Shown: positions 43,215 to 52,628, counted from the stretch's first letter. The stretch is 60,226 bases of DNA from Mogibacterium sp. (GCA_017404265.1 JAFRCS010000008.1:1-60226), one strand, 5' to 3'. Numbers and translations: made by a program. The notes: generated by a model not told the origin, from the letters alone.

Positions 43215-44411
43215 CTACCAGGCGGCACTGTATGCTATCTTGCCGCCGCATACCGTAAGATAATTGCGTCCCATGACCCGCCATCCTTCGAAAGGCGTCG
43301 CCTTGCCCATCGAAAGCAGCTCTTCTTTTTCTATCGTCCACTCTTCGGTCAGATCCCAGACCGAGTAATCATTTCCAAGCGGTATACCGAAGCGTCTGCG
43401 CGGGTTATATACAAGCAGCTGTTCCAGCCTGTCCATCGTGATGATGCCAGGCATCACCAGATATGTGTATACAAGCGGGAAAGCTGTCTCTATTCCGACT
43501 ATTCCGAACGCTGACTTCTCGAGTCCGCGTGACTTTTCTTCCACCGAATGAGGAGCATGGTCTGTCGCTAGACAGTCGATGGTTCCGTCGATTATTCCCT
43601 CCAGCAGAGCTTCCCTGTCGGATGCGTCACGTAGCGGCGGATTCATCTTCCACTTCCCGTCCTCTTTCAGCATGCTGTCATCCAGAAGCAGGTAGTGAGG
43701 CCCTGTCTCGCAGGTCACATCCACCCCGCTCTTTTTTGCATCTCTTATGATACTGACGCTCTCCTTTGTCGAGATGTGGCAGACATGATAGGCGCAGCCC
43801 GTTTCATCGGCAAGTTTGAGGTCTCGCTCTATCTGGCGCCATTCGGATTCCGAGCAAATGCCCCTGTGTCCGTGGTCTGCAGCGTACTTTCCGTCATGGA
43901 TATATCCGCCTTTAAGAAGACTGTTGACCTCGCAGTGAGCCGTGATGATCTTGCCGAGTGACTTCGCCTTCAGCATGGCCTCCCTCATCATGTCATCCGA
44001 CTGTACGCCGTGCCCGTCATCTGAGAACGAGATGCAGTCGTCTGCCATACTGGTCAGGTCAGAGAGCTGCTCGCCCTTCTGTCCGACGGTGATGGCCGCG
44101 TACGGATAAACGTGTATGCAGGCATCCCTGTCGATTATGTCCTGCTGCATCTTCAGATGCTCCGGAGAGTCGGATACCGGATCAAGATTCGGCATGGTGC
44201 AGACAGCTGTATAGCCGCCCCGGGCCGCTGCCTTTGAGCCAGTCCCTATCGTTTCCTTATACGAAAAACCCGGCTCTCTGAAGTGTACGTGCACATCACA
44301 AAAACCGGGCAGTATTGTATACGTTGATGAAAAGCCTATGCCTGCTTCGCGCAGGACTTTTGTGTCTATCGTAGGGCTGAAAGTCAGTTCTGTCGAGCCT
44401 GTTCTGTCCAT
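43215..44411 (-). CDS. pyrC: Dihydroorotase
   Basis: Closes carbamoyl-aspartate to dihydroorotate. The 398-residue amidohydrolase has metal ligands H41 and H43 in HVHFREPG, the SDDG aspartate that replaces carboxylated lysine in class I enzymes, CHISTKES, and DHAPH. It is shorter than most PyrC proteins because the N-terminal sheet region is reduced. First gene of pyrCKDFE; pyrB and pyrA are not in the window. Confidence 0.94.
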   Translation of the reverse strand: MDRTGSTELTFSPTIDTKVLREAGIGFSSTYTILPGFCDVHVHFREPGFSYKETIGTGSKAAARGGYTAVCTMPNLDPVSDSPEHLKMQQDIIDRDACIHVYPYAAITVGQKGEQLSDLTSMADDCISFSDDGHGVQSDDMMREAMLKAKSLGKIITAHCEVNSLLKGGYIHDGKYAADHGHRGICSESEWRQIERDLKLADETGCAYHVCHISTKESVSIIRDAKKSGVDVTCETGPHYLLLDDSMLKEDGKWKMNPPLRDASDREALLEGIIDGTIDCLATDHAPHSVEEKSRGLEKSAFGIVGIETAFPLVYTYLVMPGIITMDRLEQLLVYNPRRRFGIPLGNDYSVWDLTEEWTIEKEELLSMGKATPFEGWRVMGRNYLTVCGGKIAYSAAW

Positions 44412-44436
44412 GAGCTGCCTCCTTCGTATTTATTAA

Positions 44437-44466
44437 AGTTTATCACGAAACTGAAGGAGTTATCAA
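44437..44466 (-). promoter_or_regulatory. pyr operon promoter
   Basis: Minus strand TTGATA (44466-44461), 18 bases, TAAACT (44442-44437). The transcript leader would be only about 15-20 bases, so there is no room for a PyrR attenuator here. Confidence 0.65.
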
Positions 44467-44490
44467 TGAGAGCAGACCTATGCAGAAGCT

Positions 44491-45108
44491 TTAACCGGTG
44501 ATTTTTATCAGTAAGAGGCGCCCGTCTTTTACAGTGATCTCTGCGGTTTTTCCCGGCAGCGGTTCATTGCTTGTAGCGTACTGATAGTCAGGTCCTATCA
44601 CGGCGCCTTCGATCTCGAATTTCGCGTTTCTTATCGTCACTCCGCGCGCGTCGCCTTCCATCGCTACCAGTGAGAAAAACGGAAAGCTGTCATCCACTTC
44701 CGCCATCGATGACACTATCTCTATCTCAGAGTGATCATCGATGATGATGCCATGGCAGCCCCGGTTCTCAAGGCTCGTGAGTATGTATGCGTTGACCAGG
44801 GTGTGATCCAGTCTGGAGCCGATGGCTCCGAGAAGCAAAAATTCCTTGCAGCCGCGCTTCATGCCCTCGCGCATCGCATAGACCGTATCCGTGTCGTCCT
44901 TGGCTACCGGAAGGGTTATGGTCTCCACATCCAGATGCGGATCATCATATGAATCAAAATCGCCCACTATAAGCGACGGCTTTGCACCAAGCCCTTCCAT
45001 GTGGCTGAGTCCGCTGTCACAGTAAATGACATAGTCATCACCGCGCAGATATGAGCGAGCCCTTTTATAGTCACTTATTTTTGCCCCGCCGACTATAACG
45101 CATCTCAA
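44491..45108 (-). CDS. Thiamine pyrophosphokinase
   Basis: A 205-residue enzyme that turns thiamine into thiamine diphosphate with ATP. It keeps CDSGLSHMEGLGAKPSLIVGD-type features (split over 30-52) and LPVAKDDTDT (68-77) that bind Mg and substrate, then a C-terminal thiamine-binding domain. Last gene of the MATE-to-TPK operon, 12 bases after the PPOX gene. The diphosphate is a cofactor of the 2-oxoacid oxidoreductase encoded here. Confidence 0.9.
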   Translation of the reverse strand: MRCVIVGGAKISDYKRARSYLRGDDYVIYCDSGLSHMEGLGAKPSLIVGDFDSYDDPHLDVETITLPVAKDDTDTVYAMREGMKRGCKEFLLLGAIGSRLDHTLVNAYILTSLENRGCHGIIIDDHSEIEIVSSMAEVDDSFPFFSLVAMEGDARGVTIRNAKFEIEGAVIGPDYQYATSNEPLPGKTAEITVKDGRLLLIKITG

Positions 45109-45120
45109 TGTTATGTCCCC

Positions 45121-45597
45121 CTATGCCTCATGGACCAGTTTACCGTTCATGTCCTCGATGTCGATCGCCATGACGAGCGTCCTCGGAGCGTCCTTGGATA
45201 CTTCCTTTTCGACATACTCCTGCGGACACGGGAACTTGTCGCAGAGAAGCCTGCTGATCCTGATGACCTCATCCTGTTCTTCTATCAGCTCTGTCTTGCC
45301 AAAGACTATGACGCTCTTGACGTACTTGGCCCAGTCGCCTTCGACCTGATAATCCTGACCGAATACGCAGTATGAAACTTTCGGATCCCTCCTGACAGCA
45401 TCGACCCTGTGTCCGAAGTTGGCTCCGTGGATATATATCCTGTTTGCCTCTTCATCGTAGTAATGATTGATCGGAAATCCATACGGATACCCGTCATCGC
45501 CCTGCACCGACATGACTCCTCTGGTCTCTGTCTTAAGCAGATCGATCATCTCTTCATGGCTCAGAGCCTGCGGGCTCCTTCTCATTTCTCTGAACAT
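45121..45597 (-). CDS. Pyridoxamine 5'-phosphate oxidase-fold flavoprotein (NimA-like)
   Basis: A 158-residue split-barrel protein with MRRSPQALSHEEMIDLL near the start and YIHGANFGHRVDAVRRDPKV (about 53-72), as in the 5-nitroimidazole reductase NimA group of the PPOX fold. It likely binds FMN or a haem-like cofactor; a role in drug tolerance is possible but not shown. Eight bases after hslO. Confidence 0.85.
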   Translation of the reverse strand: MFREMRRSPQALSHEEMIDLLKTETRGVMSVQGDDGYPYGFPINHYYDEEANRIYIHGANFGHRVDAVRRDPKVSYCVFGQDYQVEGDWAKYVKSVIVFGKTELIEEQDEVIRISRLLCDKFPCPQEYVEKEVSKDAPRTLVMAIDIEDMNGKLVHEA

Positions 45598-45605
45598 ATT
45601 TCCCC

Positions 45606-46481
45606 CTATCTTGAAGTTATCATCTCTTCAAGTTCAGAAGTGCTGAACTTGTAAGCCGAATTGCAGAAATAACACTTTACCTCTATTTCTTCACCGTCAT
45701 TTATCATCTCTTTCAGGTCTTCGGTGCTGATGGTAGCGAGCGCCTCGGCAACCTTCTCCTTTGAACATCCGCAATAATACCTGACAGGCTGTTTTTCTGT
45801 GATCTTAAGATCCAGGTCTTTCAGGTAATACTCAAGTATTTCTTCAGGCCCCATGCCCCTGTCCATCATGGTGGTCACAGGATCGGCGGCCGCCACCTTA
45901 GCCTCCAGAGCCTCTATGGTCTCCTCTGAGGCATCAGGCATCACCTGCAGTATGAATCCTCCGGCGTGTTTCACTGAGCTGTCGGTATCGACCATGACTC
46001 CAAGTCCCACTACTGACGGTGTCTGCTCGGAGACCGTGTAATAATACGCGAGGTCGTCTCCTATCTCGCCTGTCTGTATCTCCACCTGGCCGTTATACGG
46101 CTCTTTGAGTCCCAGATCCATTATTACCGTAAGTAGCCCCTTGCCCACAGCTCCACCTACGTCGAGCTTGCCGGCCCTCTTCAGCGGTATGTCCACCGCG
46201 GGGTTAGCTGCGAATCCTTTCACGTTTCCGTGGCTGTCAGCGGTAACGGTCATCTGTGCTATCGGTCCGTCACCTTTCATCTGCAGTGTGAGCTTATCGT
46301 TCTCACCCTTCATCATGGAACCCATCATGGCCCCGGCGCTCAGCAGTCTGCCGAGCGCGGCAGTCACAACGGGATAAGTATGATGTATCTCACGCGCTTC
46401 TGCCGTCAGCTCTGTAGATCTTATGGCGAAAGCTCTTACGGTCTCGCCCGCGGCAGTCGCTCTTACTATATAGTCACTCAT
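45606..46481 (-). CDS. hslO: Redox-activated chaperone Hsp33
   Basis: A 291-residue holdase that is inactive while zinc is bound and active after oxidation. The switch cysteines are present at the C-terminus as C-x-C (YYCGCSK) and C-x2-C (CYFCNS). Fits with the oxygen-sensitive lifestyle and the dfx-fprA genes. In an operon with a metal-cation transporter and PPOX protein. Confidence 0.96.
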   Translation of the reverse strand: MSDYIVRATAAGETVRAFAIRSTELTAEAREIHHTYPVVTAALGRLLSAGAMMGSMMKGENDKLTLQMKGDGPIAQMTVTADSHGNVKGFAANPAVDIPLKRAGKLDVGGAVGKGLLTVIMDLGLKEPYNGQVEIQTGEIGDDLAYYYTVSEQTPSVVGLGVMVDTDSSVKHAGGFILQVMPDASEETIEALEAKVAAADPVTTMMDRGMGPEEILEYYLKDLDLKITEKQPVRYYCGCSKEKVAEALATISTEDLKEMINDGEEIEVKCYFCNSAYKFSTSELEEMITSR

Positions 46482-46495
46482 TTTATCTGTCTTCC

Positions 46496-47608
46496 TTAGT
46501 CTGTTATGTCGATATCAGGTACTATAACGAGATCGTATTCAGGATAGATCTCCTTCACCTCTTCGCATATGGTTTTGATGCCTTCGGAGTGAGAAACGTC
46601 GAAGCTCATCACTACGTCGAAGCGGATGATCTTTCTTTCCTCATCGATGTAGAAGCCGTGCATCTGCAGCGCCCATTCATGGGCCATGACTATCTTCTCG
46701 ATGTCTCTTCTTATCCGCTCAGCCTTAGCGTCAGTATTGCGCGAGTAGACTCCCACTCCTGTAAGTATGACTCCCGTCTCCCTGTAGACCCTGTCGGTCA
46801 GCTTGCGTGTCAGCACGTCGACCTTGTCCACTGTCATGTTATCCGGAAGTTCTACGTGTACGGAAGCATATGCCTTGTCCGGACCGTAATCGTGTATGAA
46901 CAGATCGTATGCGCCGAGAACATCCGGTTCTTCCGATATTATTTCTTTGATCTTGTTTGATACCTCTACGTTGGCTCTCCTGCCCAATATGTCCTTTACG
47001 GTATCGCTTATCATTTCGTATCCCGCTTTGATGATGAAGCCCGAGATGACAACTCCCACATAGGCTTCAAGCGATATGCCTTTGAAGGTATAGAGCAGGG
47101 CTGTCAGCAGCACGGCAAGCGACAGCGCCGCGTCAGACAGAGCGTCTGTCCCGGATGCGACAAGGGCTCCGGAATGAGTCTTTTCACCCGTCTTTTTTAC
47201 GTATCTTCCAAGCAATATCTTAGCCAGTACGGCTACACCGATGATCACGAGCGATATCGTGGTATAGTCAGGTTTCTGCGGATCTATTATCTTCTTCACT
47301 GATTCGACCAGCGATGTGATACCCGCATACATGACTATCGCCGCAACGATGAGCGCTGATATATACTCTATTCTTCCATGACCCAGAGGGTGATCTTTGT
47401 CAGGCTTGCGTCCGGCCAGTTTGGCTCCGAATATCGTTATTACCGATGAAAGCGCGTCCGACAGGTTGTTCACCGCGTCCAGTATGACGGCGATCGAATT
47501 TGAGAGCAGCCCGACCGCTGCCTTGAACGCCGCAAGCAGGATGTTGACCGCTATGCCGATCAGGCTGGTCCTTACTATTACTTTTTGTCTTTGCTGTTGA
47601 TCATTCAT
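46496..47608 (-). CDS. Cation diffusion facilitator family transporter
   Basis: A 370-residue membrane protein with about six helices, the NLSDALSS and DALSDAALS metal-binding aspartates (HD/DD motifs in helices 2 and 5), and a soluble C-terminal domain. Exports divalent metal (Zn, Mn, Fe or Co). Starts two bases after the MATE gene stop. Metal specificity is not decided. Confidence 0.93.
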   Translation of the reverse strand: MNDQQQRQKVIVRTSLIGIAVNILLAAFKAAVGLLSNSIAVILDAVNNLSDALSSVITIFGAKLAGRKPDKDHPLGHGRIEYISALIVAAIVMYAGITSLVESVKKIIDPQKPDYTTISLVIIGVAVLAKILLGRYVKKTGEKTHSGALVASGTDALSDAALSLAVLLTALLYTFKGISLEAYVGVVISGFIIKAGYEMISDTVKDILGRRANVEVSNKIKEIISEEPDVLGAYDLFIHDYGPDKAYASVHVELPDNMTVDKVDVLTRKLTDRVYRETGVILTGVGVYSRNTDAKAERIRRDIEKIVMAHEWALQMHGFYIDEERKIIRFDVVMSFDVSHSEGIKTICEEVKEIYPEYDLVIVPDIDITD

Positions 47609-47610
47609 AT

Positions 47611-49368
47611 CTATATCCTTATCGTCAATACATTAAGGCCCATCATGTGCTGGTAGATCATCTCATCGGAGATACCGGTCACCATTTTGAGTCCCACATT
47701 CCTGAATGGATCGCCCGTGTGCTGCTCTGCCCTTTCCATCGGATCAAAGCGTACGCAGTCGTCCTTCAGACGAAGCATTATCCTGCCGTCTTTGCAGACC
47801 ACCCTGGCTTCAACCATGTGATCTTTCTTGTTATCTTTCGTAAACCCGTGGTCGATCACGTTGCCGGCCATTTCCTCCATACAGAGTGCCGAGTAGTATG
47901 AGGTCCTCTCATCCATGCCGTGCCCCTTGCAGAAAGCCTGCACCTGTTCTGCCGTACGCATAACATCATCCATGCTGCGTATTGCTATGTCAAGGCGGTC
48001 TTCATCAGGCACTCCGAAATCATCCCTCAGCAGCATCCACTCTTCGGCATTCTTCGGGAAGCCTTTGTTGAACACGCAGGCATAGCCGAAAGAGAGAAGC
48101 AGCGTGAGTGTTATGCCTATCGGGTTGCTTATCCATACGCCAAGCGCCCCCATTCGCGGTGCAAGTATGAGCGCAGGGACGATCATCGAGAAGAATCCGT
48201 CAAACACCGACAGTACGTTCACGAAAACGTTGTGCCCGCCGGCCTGCAGATAGTTTGAGATTATCTGCACCAGCACTATGAGCGGTATGCAGAACGAGTA
48301 TATCAGGAAAAGCTGTCTCGTCAATATGAATACTTCCGACGATTTGTCCGGAAAGAATACTGAGGCTATGAAGGCGCTCAGAGCAGCCACCAGTGCCGTG
48401 ACTATGAACGACATAGGGAATGATCTGGTGAGCGAGATCCGCAGCAGCCGCTTCAGAGAATCCTTGTCTTCTTCTCCGAAAAAGATACTTGCCAGCATCC
48501 TCAGCGTAGCGCCTATGCCAAGGGCAAACGCTACAAAGAGGCCGTTCAGCATGTTGAGTGCCGACTGAGCCGAAAGGCCCGCGGTGCCCACATATCTGAG
48601 CAGGATGCGGTTCAGCGTTATGCCTCTTATCGCAAGCACAAATATGAGCACGGCGCCCGGTATGCCTATCACTGTCATCTGACCGAGTACTTTAAGATCG
48701 AATAAGCTGAGCTTCATCCTAAGCTGCGACTTGCCTGTCTGGTAATACGGAATAAGTATCAGGAAATATATCCAGTTGCCCAGCGAAGTCGCGAGTGCCA
48801 GTCCAAAGACACCGAGATCCATCCCGGCGACAAACACAAGGTCGAGGACCGTGTTCGCAATGATCATGCCGGCTATGCCCACATAGCCCCGCGTGCTTTG
48901 TCTCTCCATCTGCAGGAAGGACGCGATCTGCTGCGAAAGCAGCAGCGGCATGATCCCCACACCGTAACCGCGCACATATTCCGCCAGAGCGGGTTTGAGC
49001 TCTTCGCTTGCTCCCAGTATACCTGCTATAGGGCCAGGCGCTATAAAGCTTATAGCCGTAAACAGTATGCCTGCAGCCAGCGCCGTAGTCAGATTCGCGG
49101 TGAACACGGCCGAAGTCTTTTTCATATCGCCGCAGCCCATGGCCTTGCCGCAAAGCACGGCAGTACCTCCGAGAAGGACGGCTCCTACCGCCTGCAGCAC
49201 GCTGACCATGGAATAATAGAGTCCTACTATACCGACCGCCGTGGCGTCGATGCATCTGGCGGCTATCACGCCGTCCACGATAGAGTTAACGGCGCCCATC
49301 GCCACGATCAGACATTGCACGGGCAGCAATTTAAAGTATAGCTTTGTCAGCATCCCGCTTTTTTTCAT
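47611..49368 (-). CDS. MATE-family efflux protein fused to a serine-kinase-like ATPase domain
   Basis: A 585-residue protein. Residues about 1-450 form a twelve-helix MATE transporter (PGAVLIFVLAIRGI, GIGATLRMLASIFFG). Residues about 465-585 look like an RsbW/HATPase_c_2-type domain (CMEEMAGNVIDHGF, KDDCVRFDPMERA, GLKMVTG), with the N-box glutamate/asparagine pair visible. First gene of the operon. A sensory or regulatory use of the ATPase domain on the transporter is inferred. Confidence 0.85.
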   Translation of the reverse strand: MKKSGMLTKLYFKLLPVQCLIVAMGAVNSIVDGVIAARCIDATAVGIVGLYYSMVSVLQAVGAVLLGGTAVLCGKAMGCGDMKKTSAVFTANLTTALAAGILFTAISFIAPGPIAGILGASEELKPALAEYVRGYGVGIMPLLLSQQIASFLQMERQSTRGYVGIAGMIIANTVLDLVFVAGMDLGVFGLALATSLGNWIYFLILIPYYQTGKSQLRMKLSLFDLKVLGQMTVIGIPGAVLIFVLAIRGITLNRILLRYVGTAGLSAQSALNMLNGLFVAFALGIGATLRMLASIFFGEEDKDSLKRLLRISLTRSFPMSFIVTALVAALSAFIASVFFPDKSSEVFILTRQLFLIYSFCIPLIVLVQIISNYLQAGGHNVFVNVLSVFDGFFSMIVPALILAPRMGALGVWISNPIGITLTLLLSFGYACVFNKGFPKNAEEWMLLRDDFGVPDEDRLDIAIRSMDDVMRTAEQVQAFCKGHGMDERTSYYSALCMEEMAGNVIDHGFTKDNKKDHMVEARVVCKDGRIMLRLKDDCVRFDPMERAEQHTGDPFRNVGLKMVTGISDEMIYQHMMGLNVLTIRI

Positions 49369-49462
49369 AATGCTTCCTTTGGTACGTTACTCACGGCCAT
49401 GCTTATCCATATAATTTTATCACAGTAAACACATTTATTCTTAATCCTTTGACCATGATTTC

Positions 49463-49478
49463 TGTTAGAATAGGGATT
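49463..49478 (+). promoter_or_regulatory. Extended -10 promoter seven bases before an ATG (leaderless candidate)
   Basis: TGT-TAGAAT (TAGAAT 49466-49471), seven bases (agggatt), ATG at 49479. No normal ribosome site; agg is too close. Third site with this geometry in the window. Confidence 0.4.
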
Positions 49479-50939
49479 ATGAAAGATAAAAAAACGATTT
49501 GCCTTTTGAATGATTCATTCCCGCCTATCATAGACGGGGTCGCGAACGCCGTACTCAATTACGCGAGCAACATAGAGCGCCGTCACGGCCATTCTCTTGT
49601 CGTTACTCCTCAGGTACCCGGCTCGGATGACAGAGCGTACTCTTTCCCTGTGGTTCGCTATCCGAGCATCGACACCAGGAAGCTTGTCGGATACGTCACG
49701 GGCTATCCATTCTCACCGGAAGCAGCGCACGAGGTCGAAGCGCAGAATGTTTCGCTTCTTCACGTCCACTGTCCGGTCACTTCATGCCTTCTGGCAAGGC
49801 AGCTTGCAGAATCCCATGGCCTTCCGCTGGTCCTGACCTGGCATACCAAGTATGACATCGATATCGCGAACGCTGTAAAGAGCAAGGTACTGCAGGAAAG
49901 CGCTCTTCAGGCTCTTCTCAGTAACGTGAACGCATGTGATGAAATATGGACAGTCAGCAAAGGCGCCGGTGAAAACCTGCGCTCCATAGGCTATAAGGGT
50001 AACTACATCGTCATGCCAAACGGCGTGGATCTTCCAAGGGAAAAAGTATCCGTTGATTATGTAAGCAAAGTGACAGCAGGCTATGACCTGCCTGCAGACC
50101 TGCCTTGTTTCCTCTTCATCGGAAGGCTTATGTGGTATAAAGGGCTCCGCATCATTCTCGACGCGCTCAAGGCTCTTGACAAGGCCGGCGCTGACTTCAG
50201 AATGGTGTTTGTCGGTGGCGGTGGTGATGAACAGGAAGTCAGAGATTACACGGCTCAGCTGGGTCTGGACAGGAAGGTTATCTTCACAGGCGCTGTTTCT
50301 GACAGAGACATGCTTCGCGCATGGTACACCCGCGCGGATCTCTTCCTCTTCCCTTCGACTTTCGACACTAACGGTCTTGTCGTGAGAGAAGCTGCGGCAT
50401 CGGATACCGCGTCTGTAATAGTCGCGGAAAGCTGCGCGTCCGAGGGTGTGACAGACGGTCGCAACGGTTTCCTCATCGAAGAGAACGCGGAATCACTCGC
50501 GGCAAAACTCCGGGATCTATGTGAGCATCCGGAGCTGATAAAGGAAGTCGGCAAAGGAGCGGGCAATGAGCTGTATATTTCATGGGAAGACGCGGTAGCG
50601 CATGCTTACGAACGTTATCTGGCCGTGATCGACAACTACAAAAGCGGAGTCTACGGCAGGCACGATCCTATAAAGGGATCATGGATGCAGTCGCAGGGCG
50701 AGCTTATGCAGATACTGGGCGATTTAGACGCGGCCCGGAAGACATTCAGAAAAGAAGCCATCGAAGTCCAGGAAGAGATAGAGTCGTCGCTTTGGTCAAT
50801 GCGTAACAAGGCAATAGTAGATGCCATAACGACCCACTACGAAACAAAAGAAACTCTCAGATCTCTCAGGCAGGATATTGAAGGTCATCTCAAAGAGGCC
50901 AGCGAGACTTTCTGGGAGAAACTGGATCGTTACCTTTAA
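49479..50939 (+). CDS. GT4-family glycosyltransferase with C-terminal extension
   Basis: A 486-residue protein. The GT-B core (about 1-385) resembles diacylglycerol or lipid glycosyltransferases: NDSFPPIIDGVANAVLNY near the N-terminus, LTWHTKYDID, FIGRLMWYKGLRI, and a C-terminal VREAAASDTASVIVAESC region. The last ~100 residues are a charged, coiled-coil-like extension. Likely makes a glycolipid. ATG at 49479 chosen by homology pattern. Confidence 0.85.
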   Translation: MKDKKTICLLNDSFPPIIDGVANAVLNYASNIERRHGHSLVVTPQVPGSDDRAYSFPVVRYPSIDTRKLVGYVTGYPFSPEAAHEVEAQNVSLLHVHCPVTSCLLARQLAESHGLPLVLTWHTKYDIDIANAVKSKVLQESALQALLSNVNACDEIWTVSKGAGENLRSIGYKGNYIVMPNGVDLPREKVSVDYVSKVTAGYDLPADLPCFLFIGRLMWYKGLRIILDALKALDKAGADFRMVFVGGGGDEQEVRDYTAQLGLDRKVIFTGAVSDRDMLRAWYTRADLFLFPSTFDTNGLVVREAAASDTASVIVAESCASEGVTDGRNGFLIEENAESLAAKLRDLCEHPELIKEVGKGAGNELYISWEDAVAHAYERYLAVIDNYKSGVYGRHDPIKGSWMQSQGELMQILGDLDAARKTFRKEAIEVQEEIESSLWSMRNKAIVDAITTHYETKETLRSLRQDIEGHLKEASETFWEKLDRYL

Positions 50940-50959
50940 ATATAATTTAGAATAAAAAA

Positions 50960-50992
50960 CATCGGTCCGGAATGGACCGATGCTCTTTTTTT
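50960..50992 (+). terminator. Terminator after the second glycosyltransferase
   Basis: CATCGGTCC (50960-50968), loop ggaat, GGACCGATG (50974-50982), then ctcttttttt. Confidence 0.95.
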
Positions 50993-51004
50993 GCTTTTAA
51001 ATGA

Positions 51005-52186
51005 TTACTTGTAAGCTGCCGCGATCTCTTCTGCAAGCGCCTCGACCTGAGCCCTGCTCTGGTCATTAAGAGCAGAGAGGATCTTGACATTGTCATCGCA
51101 GTAAGTCATGTTCTTGCTGCCCTCGAACATGCCCTTCATGATCTTGGCTGCCTGCGGCGCCCAGGATCCGTTCTCGATGAACGCAAGTCTTCTGTTCTGG
51201 TAGCTGCGCTCAGTCAGCGATTCGATGAACTCTCTCATGAATGGGAATATGCTGTTGTTGAAAGTAGTTGTCGCGAATACTACTGTATCGTATCTGAACG
51301 CGTCCTCTACTGCTTCTGCCATATCGCTTCTGGCAAGGTCTGTTACCTCTACTGTCGGAACACCCTTTGCCTCCAGCAGCTCCGCGAGCATCTCAACAGC
51401 CTTCTTTGTATGGCCGTATACCGAGGTGTATGCGATCAGAACGCCCTTCGATTCCGGCTCATACTTCGACCATGTGTCATAGAGGCCGAGATGATATCCG
51501 AGGTCCTTCACAAGAATAGGTCCGTGGAGAGCGCATATCTTTTCGATGTCGAGACCGGCGGCCTTCTTCAGGACTGCCTGTGTCTGTGGTCCGTACTTGC
51601 CGACGATACCGAAGTAGTAGCGTCTTGCCTCGCATGCCCAATCATCATCTTCTTCATTCGTATAGCCTATCGTGTCAAGTGCCCCGAATCTTCCGAAAGC
51701 GTCTGCTGAGAACAGCACCTTGTCTGTAGCATCGTAGGTCATGATGACCTCCGGCCAGTGCACCATCGGCGCGGTGACGAAAGCGAGAGTGTGTCCTTCG
51801 AGATCCAACGTGTCACCTTCCGTTACAGCAAGCCTTCTGTCAGCGAAGTCCTCACCTTCAAAAAAGTTTGCCATCATGTTGAACGCCTTCTGCGACGATA
51901 CGATGGTGGTCTCAGGGAAAGCGTCCATAAACTTCTTTACGGATCCGGAGTGGTCAGGCTCCATGTGCTGGACTATGAAATAGTCAGGCGAGCCGGCTGC
52001 TTCCTTTACCTTGCCTATCCACTCATCGGCGAAATGCTCGTCGACGGAGTCCATGACAGCGGTCTTGCCGCTCTTGATCACATACGAATTGTAGGCCATG
52101 CCCTCAGGCACGATATAGTGGCCTTCAAACAGATCGACGTCATGATCATTGACACCGACATAAAGGATATCATTTGTGATTTTCAT
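51005..52186 (-). CDS. Flavodiiron protein (FprA, oxygen or NO reductase)
   Basis: A 393-residue protein with a metallo-beta-lactamase di-iron domain (H74, E76, D78, H79 in VQHMEPDHS; further ligands in MVHWPE, FSADAFG and ALHGPI) and a C-terminal flavodoxin domain (YTSVYGHTKKAVEML). It reduces O2 to water or NO to N2O in anaerobes. Downstream of dfx in one operon. Confidence 0.95.
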   Translation of the reverse strand: MKITNDILYVGVNDHDVDLFEGHYIVPEGMAYNSYVIKSGKTAVMDSVDEHFADEWIGKVKEAAGSPDYFIVQHMEPDHSGSVKKFMDAFPETTIVSSQKAFNMMANFFEGEDFADRRLAVTEGDTLDLEGHTLAFVTAPMVHWPEVIMTYDATDKVLFSADAFGRFGALDTIGYTNEEDDDWACEARRYYFGIVGKYGPQTQAVLKKAAGLDIEKICALHGPILVKDLGYHLGLYDTWSKYEPESKGVLIAYTSVYGHTKKAVEMLAELLEAKGVPTVEVTDLARSDMAEAVEDAFRYDTVVFATTTFNNSIFPFMREFIESLTERSYQNRRLAFIENGSWAPQAAKIMKGMFEGSKNMTYCDDNVKILSALNDQSRAQVEALAEEIAAAYK

Positions 52187-52209
52187 TATTGAATCGTCTC
52201 CTTTGTGAT

Positions 52210-52587
52210 TTATTCAGCTTTCCACAGCGAGTGCAGGTTGCAGTACGCGTATACCGCCACTACCTCATCTCCGTCGCAGATCTTGAAACATGCCTCCGGA
52301 GCTTCGCCCGGCTTCAGAGCCTTGCGCTGGTTGCCCTGCTTTGTCTGAAGAGCGATCCACTCGATGTAGTGTTCTTCAACCATTGGATGCTCCGCAGCTC
52401 CGACCTTTACTGATACAACATCGCCTTTGACCTCAAAAACAGGCACATGCTTCTCGACCGAAGCGTCAGTGGTACCGGCCGCGATCTCTGTCATCGGTTC
52501 TCCGCAGCAGATGATAGGAACTCCTGTCTTCTTTACGATAGCCACGATCTGTCCGCAATGTGCGCATCTGTAGAATTTCATTTCCAT
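52210..52587 (-). CDS. dfx: Desulfoferrodoxin (superoxide reductase, Dx-type)
   Basis: A 125-residue iron protein. Center I cysteines C8, C11, C27, C28 (CAHC and CC) and the center II superoxide reductase site EKHVPVFE, EHPMVEEHYIEWI, CNLHSLW are complete. Converts superoxide to peroxide without releasing O2. ATG at 52587 follows gggagg; an 18-residue upstream extension is unsupported. First gene of dfx-fprA. Confidence 0.95.
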   Translation of the reverse strand: MEMKFYRCAHCGQIVAIVKKTGVPIICCGEPMTEIAAGTTDASVEKHVPVFEVKGDVVSVKVGAAEHPMVEEHYIEWIALQTKQGNQRKALKPGEAPEACFKICDGDEVVAVYAYCNLHSLWKAE

Positions 52588-52628
52588 AGCTTTCCTCCCT
52601 GATTTCATCAGTAGCTTATCCACCTTGG

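Noticed and set aside
44412..44490. PyrR attenuator or riboswitch before pyrC
   Set aside because: Leader is only about 20 bases with no antiterminator or terminator stem.
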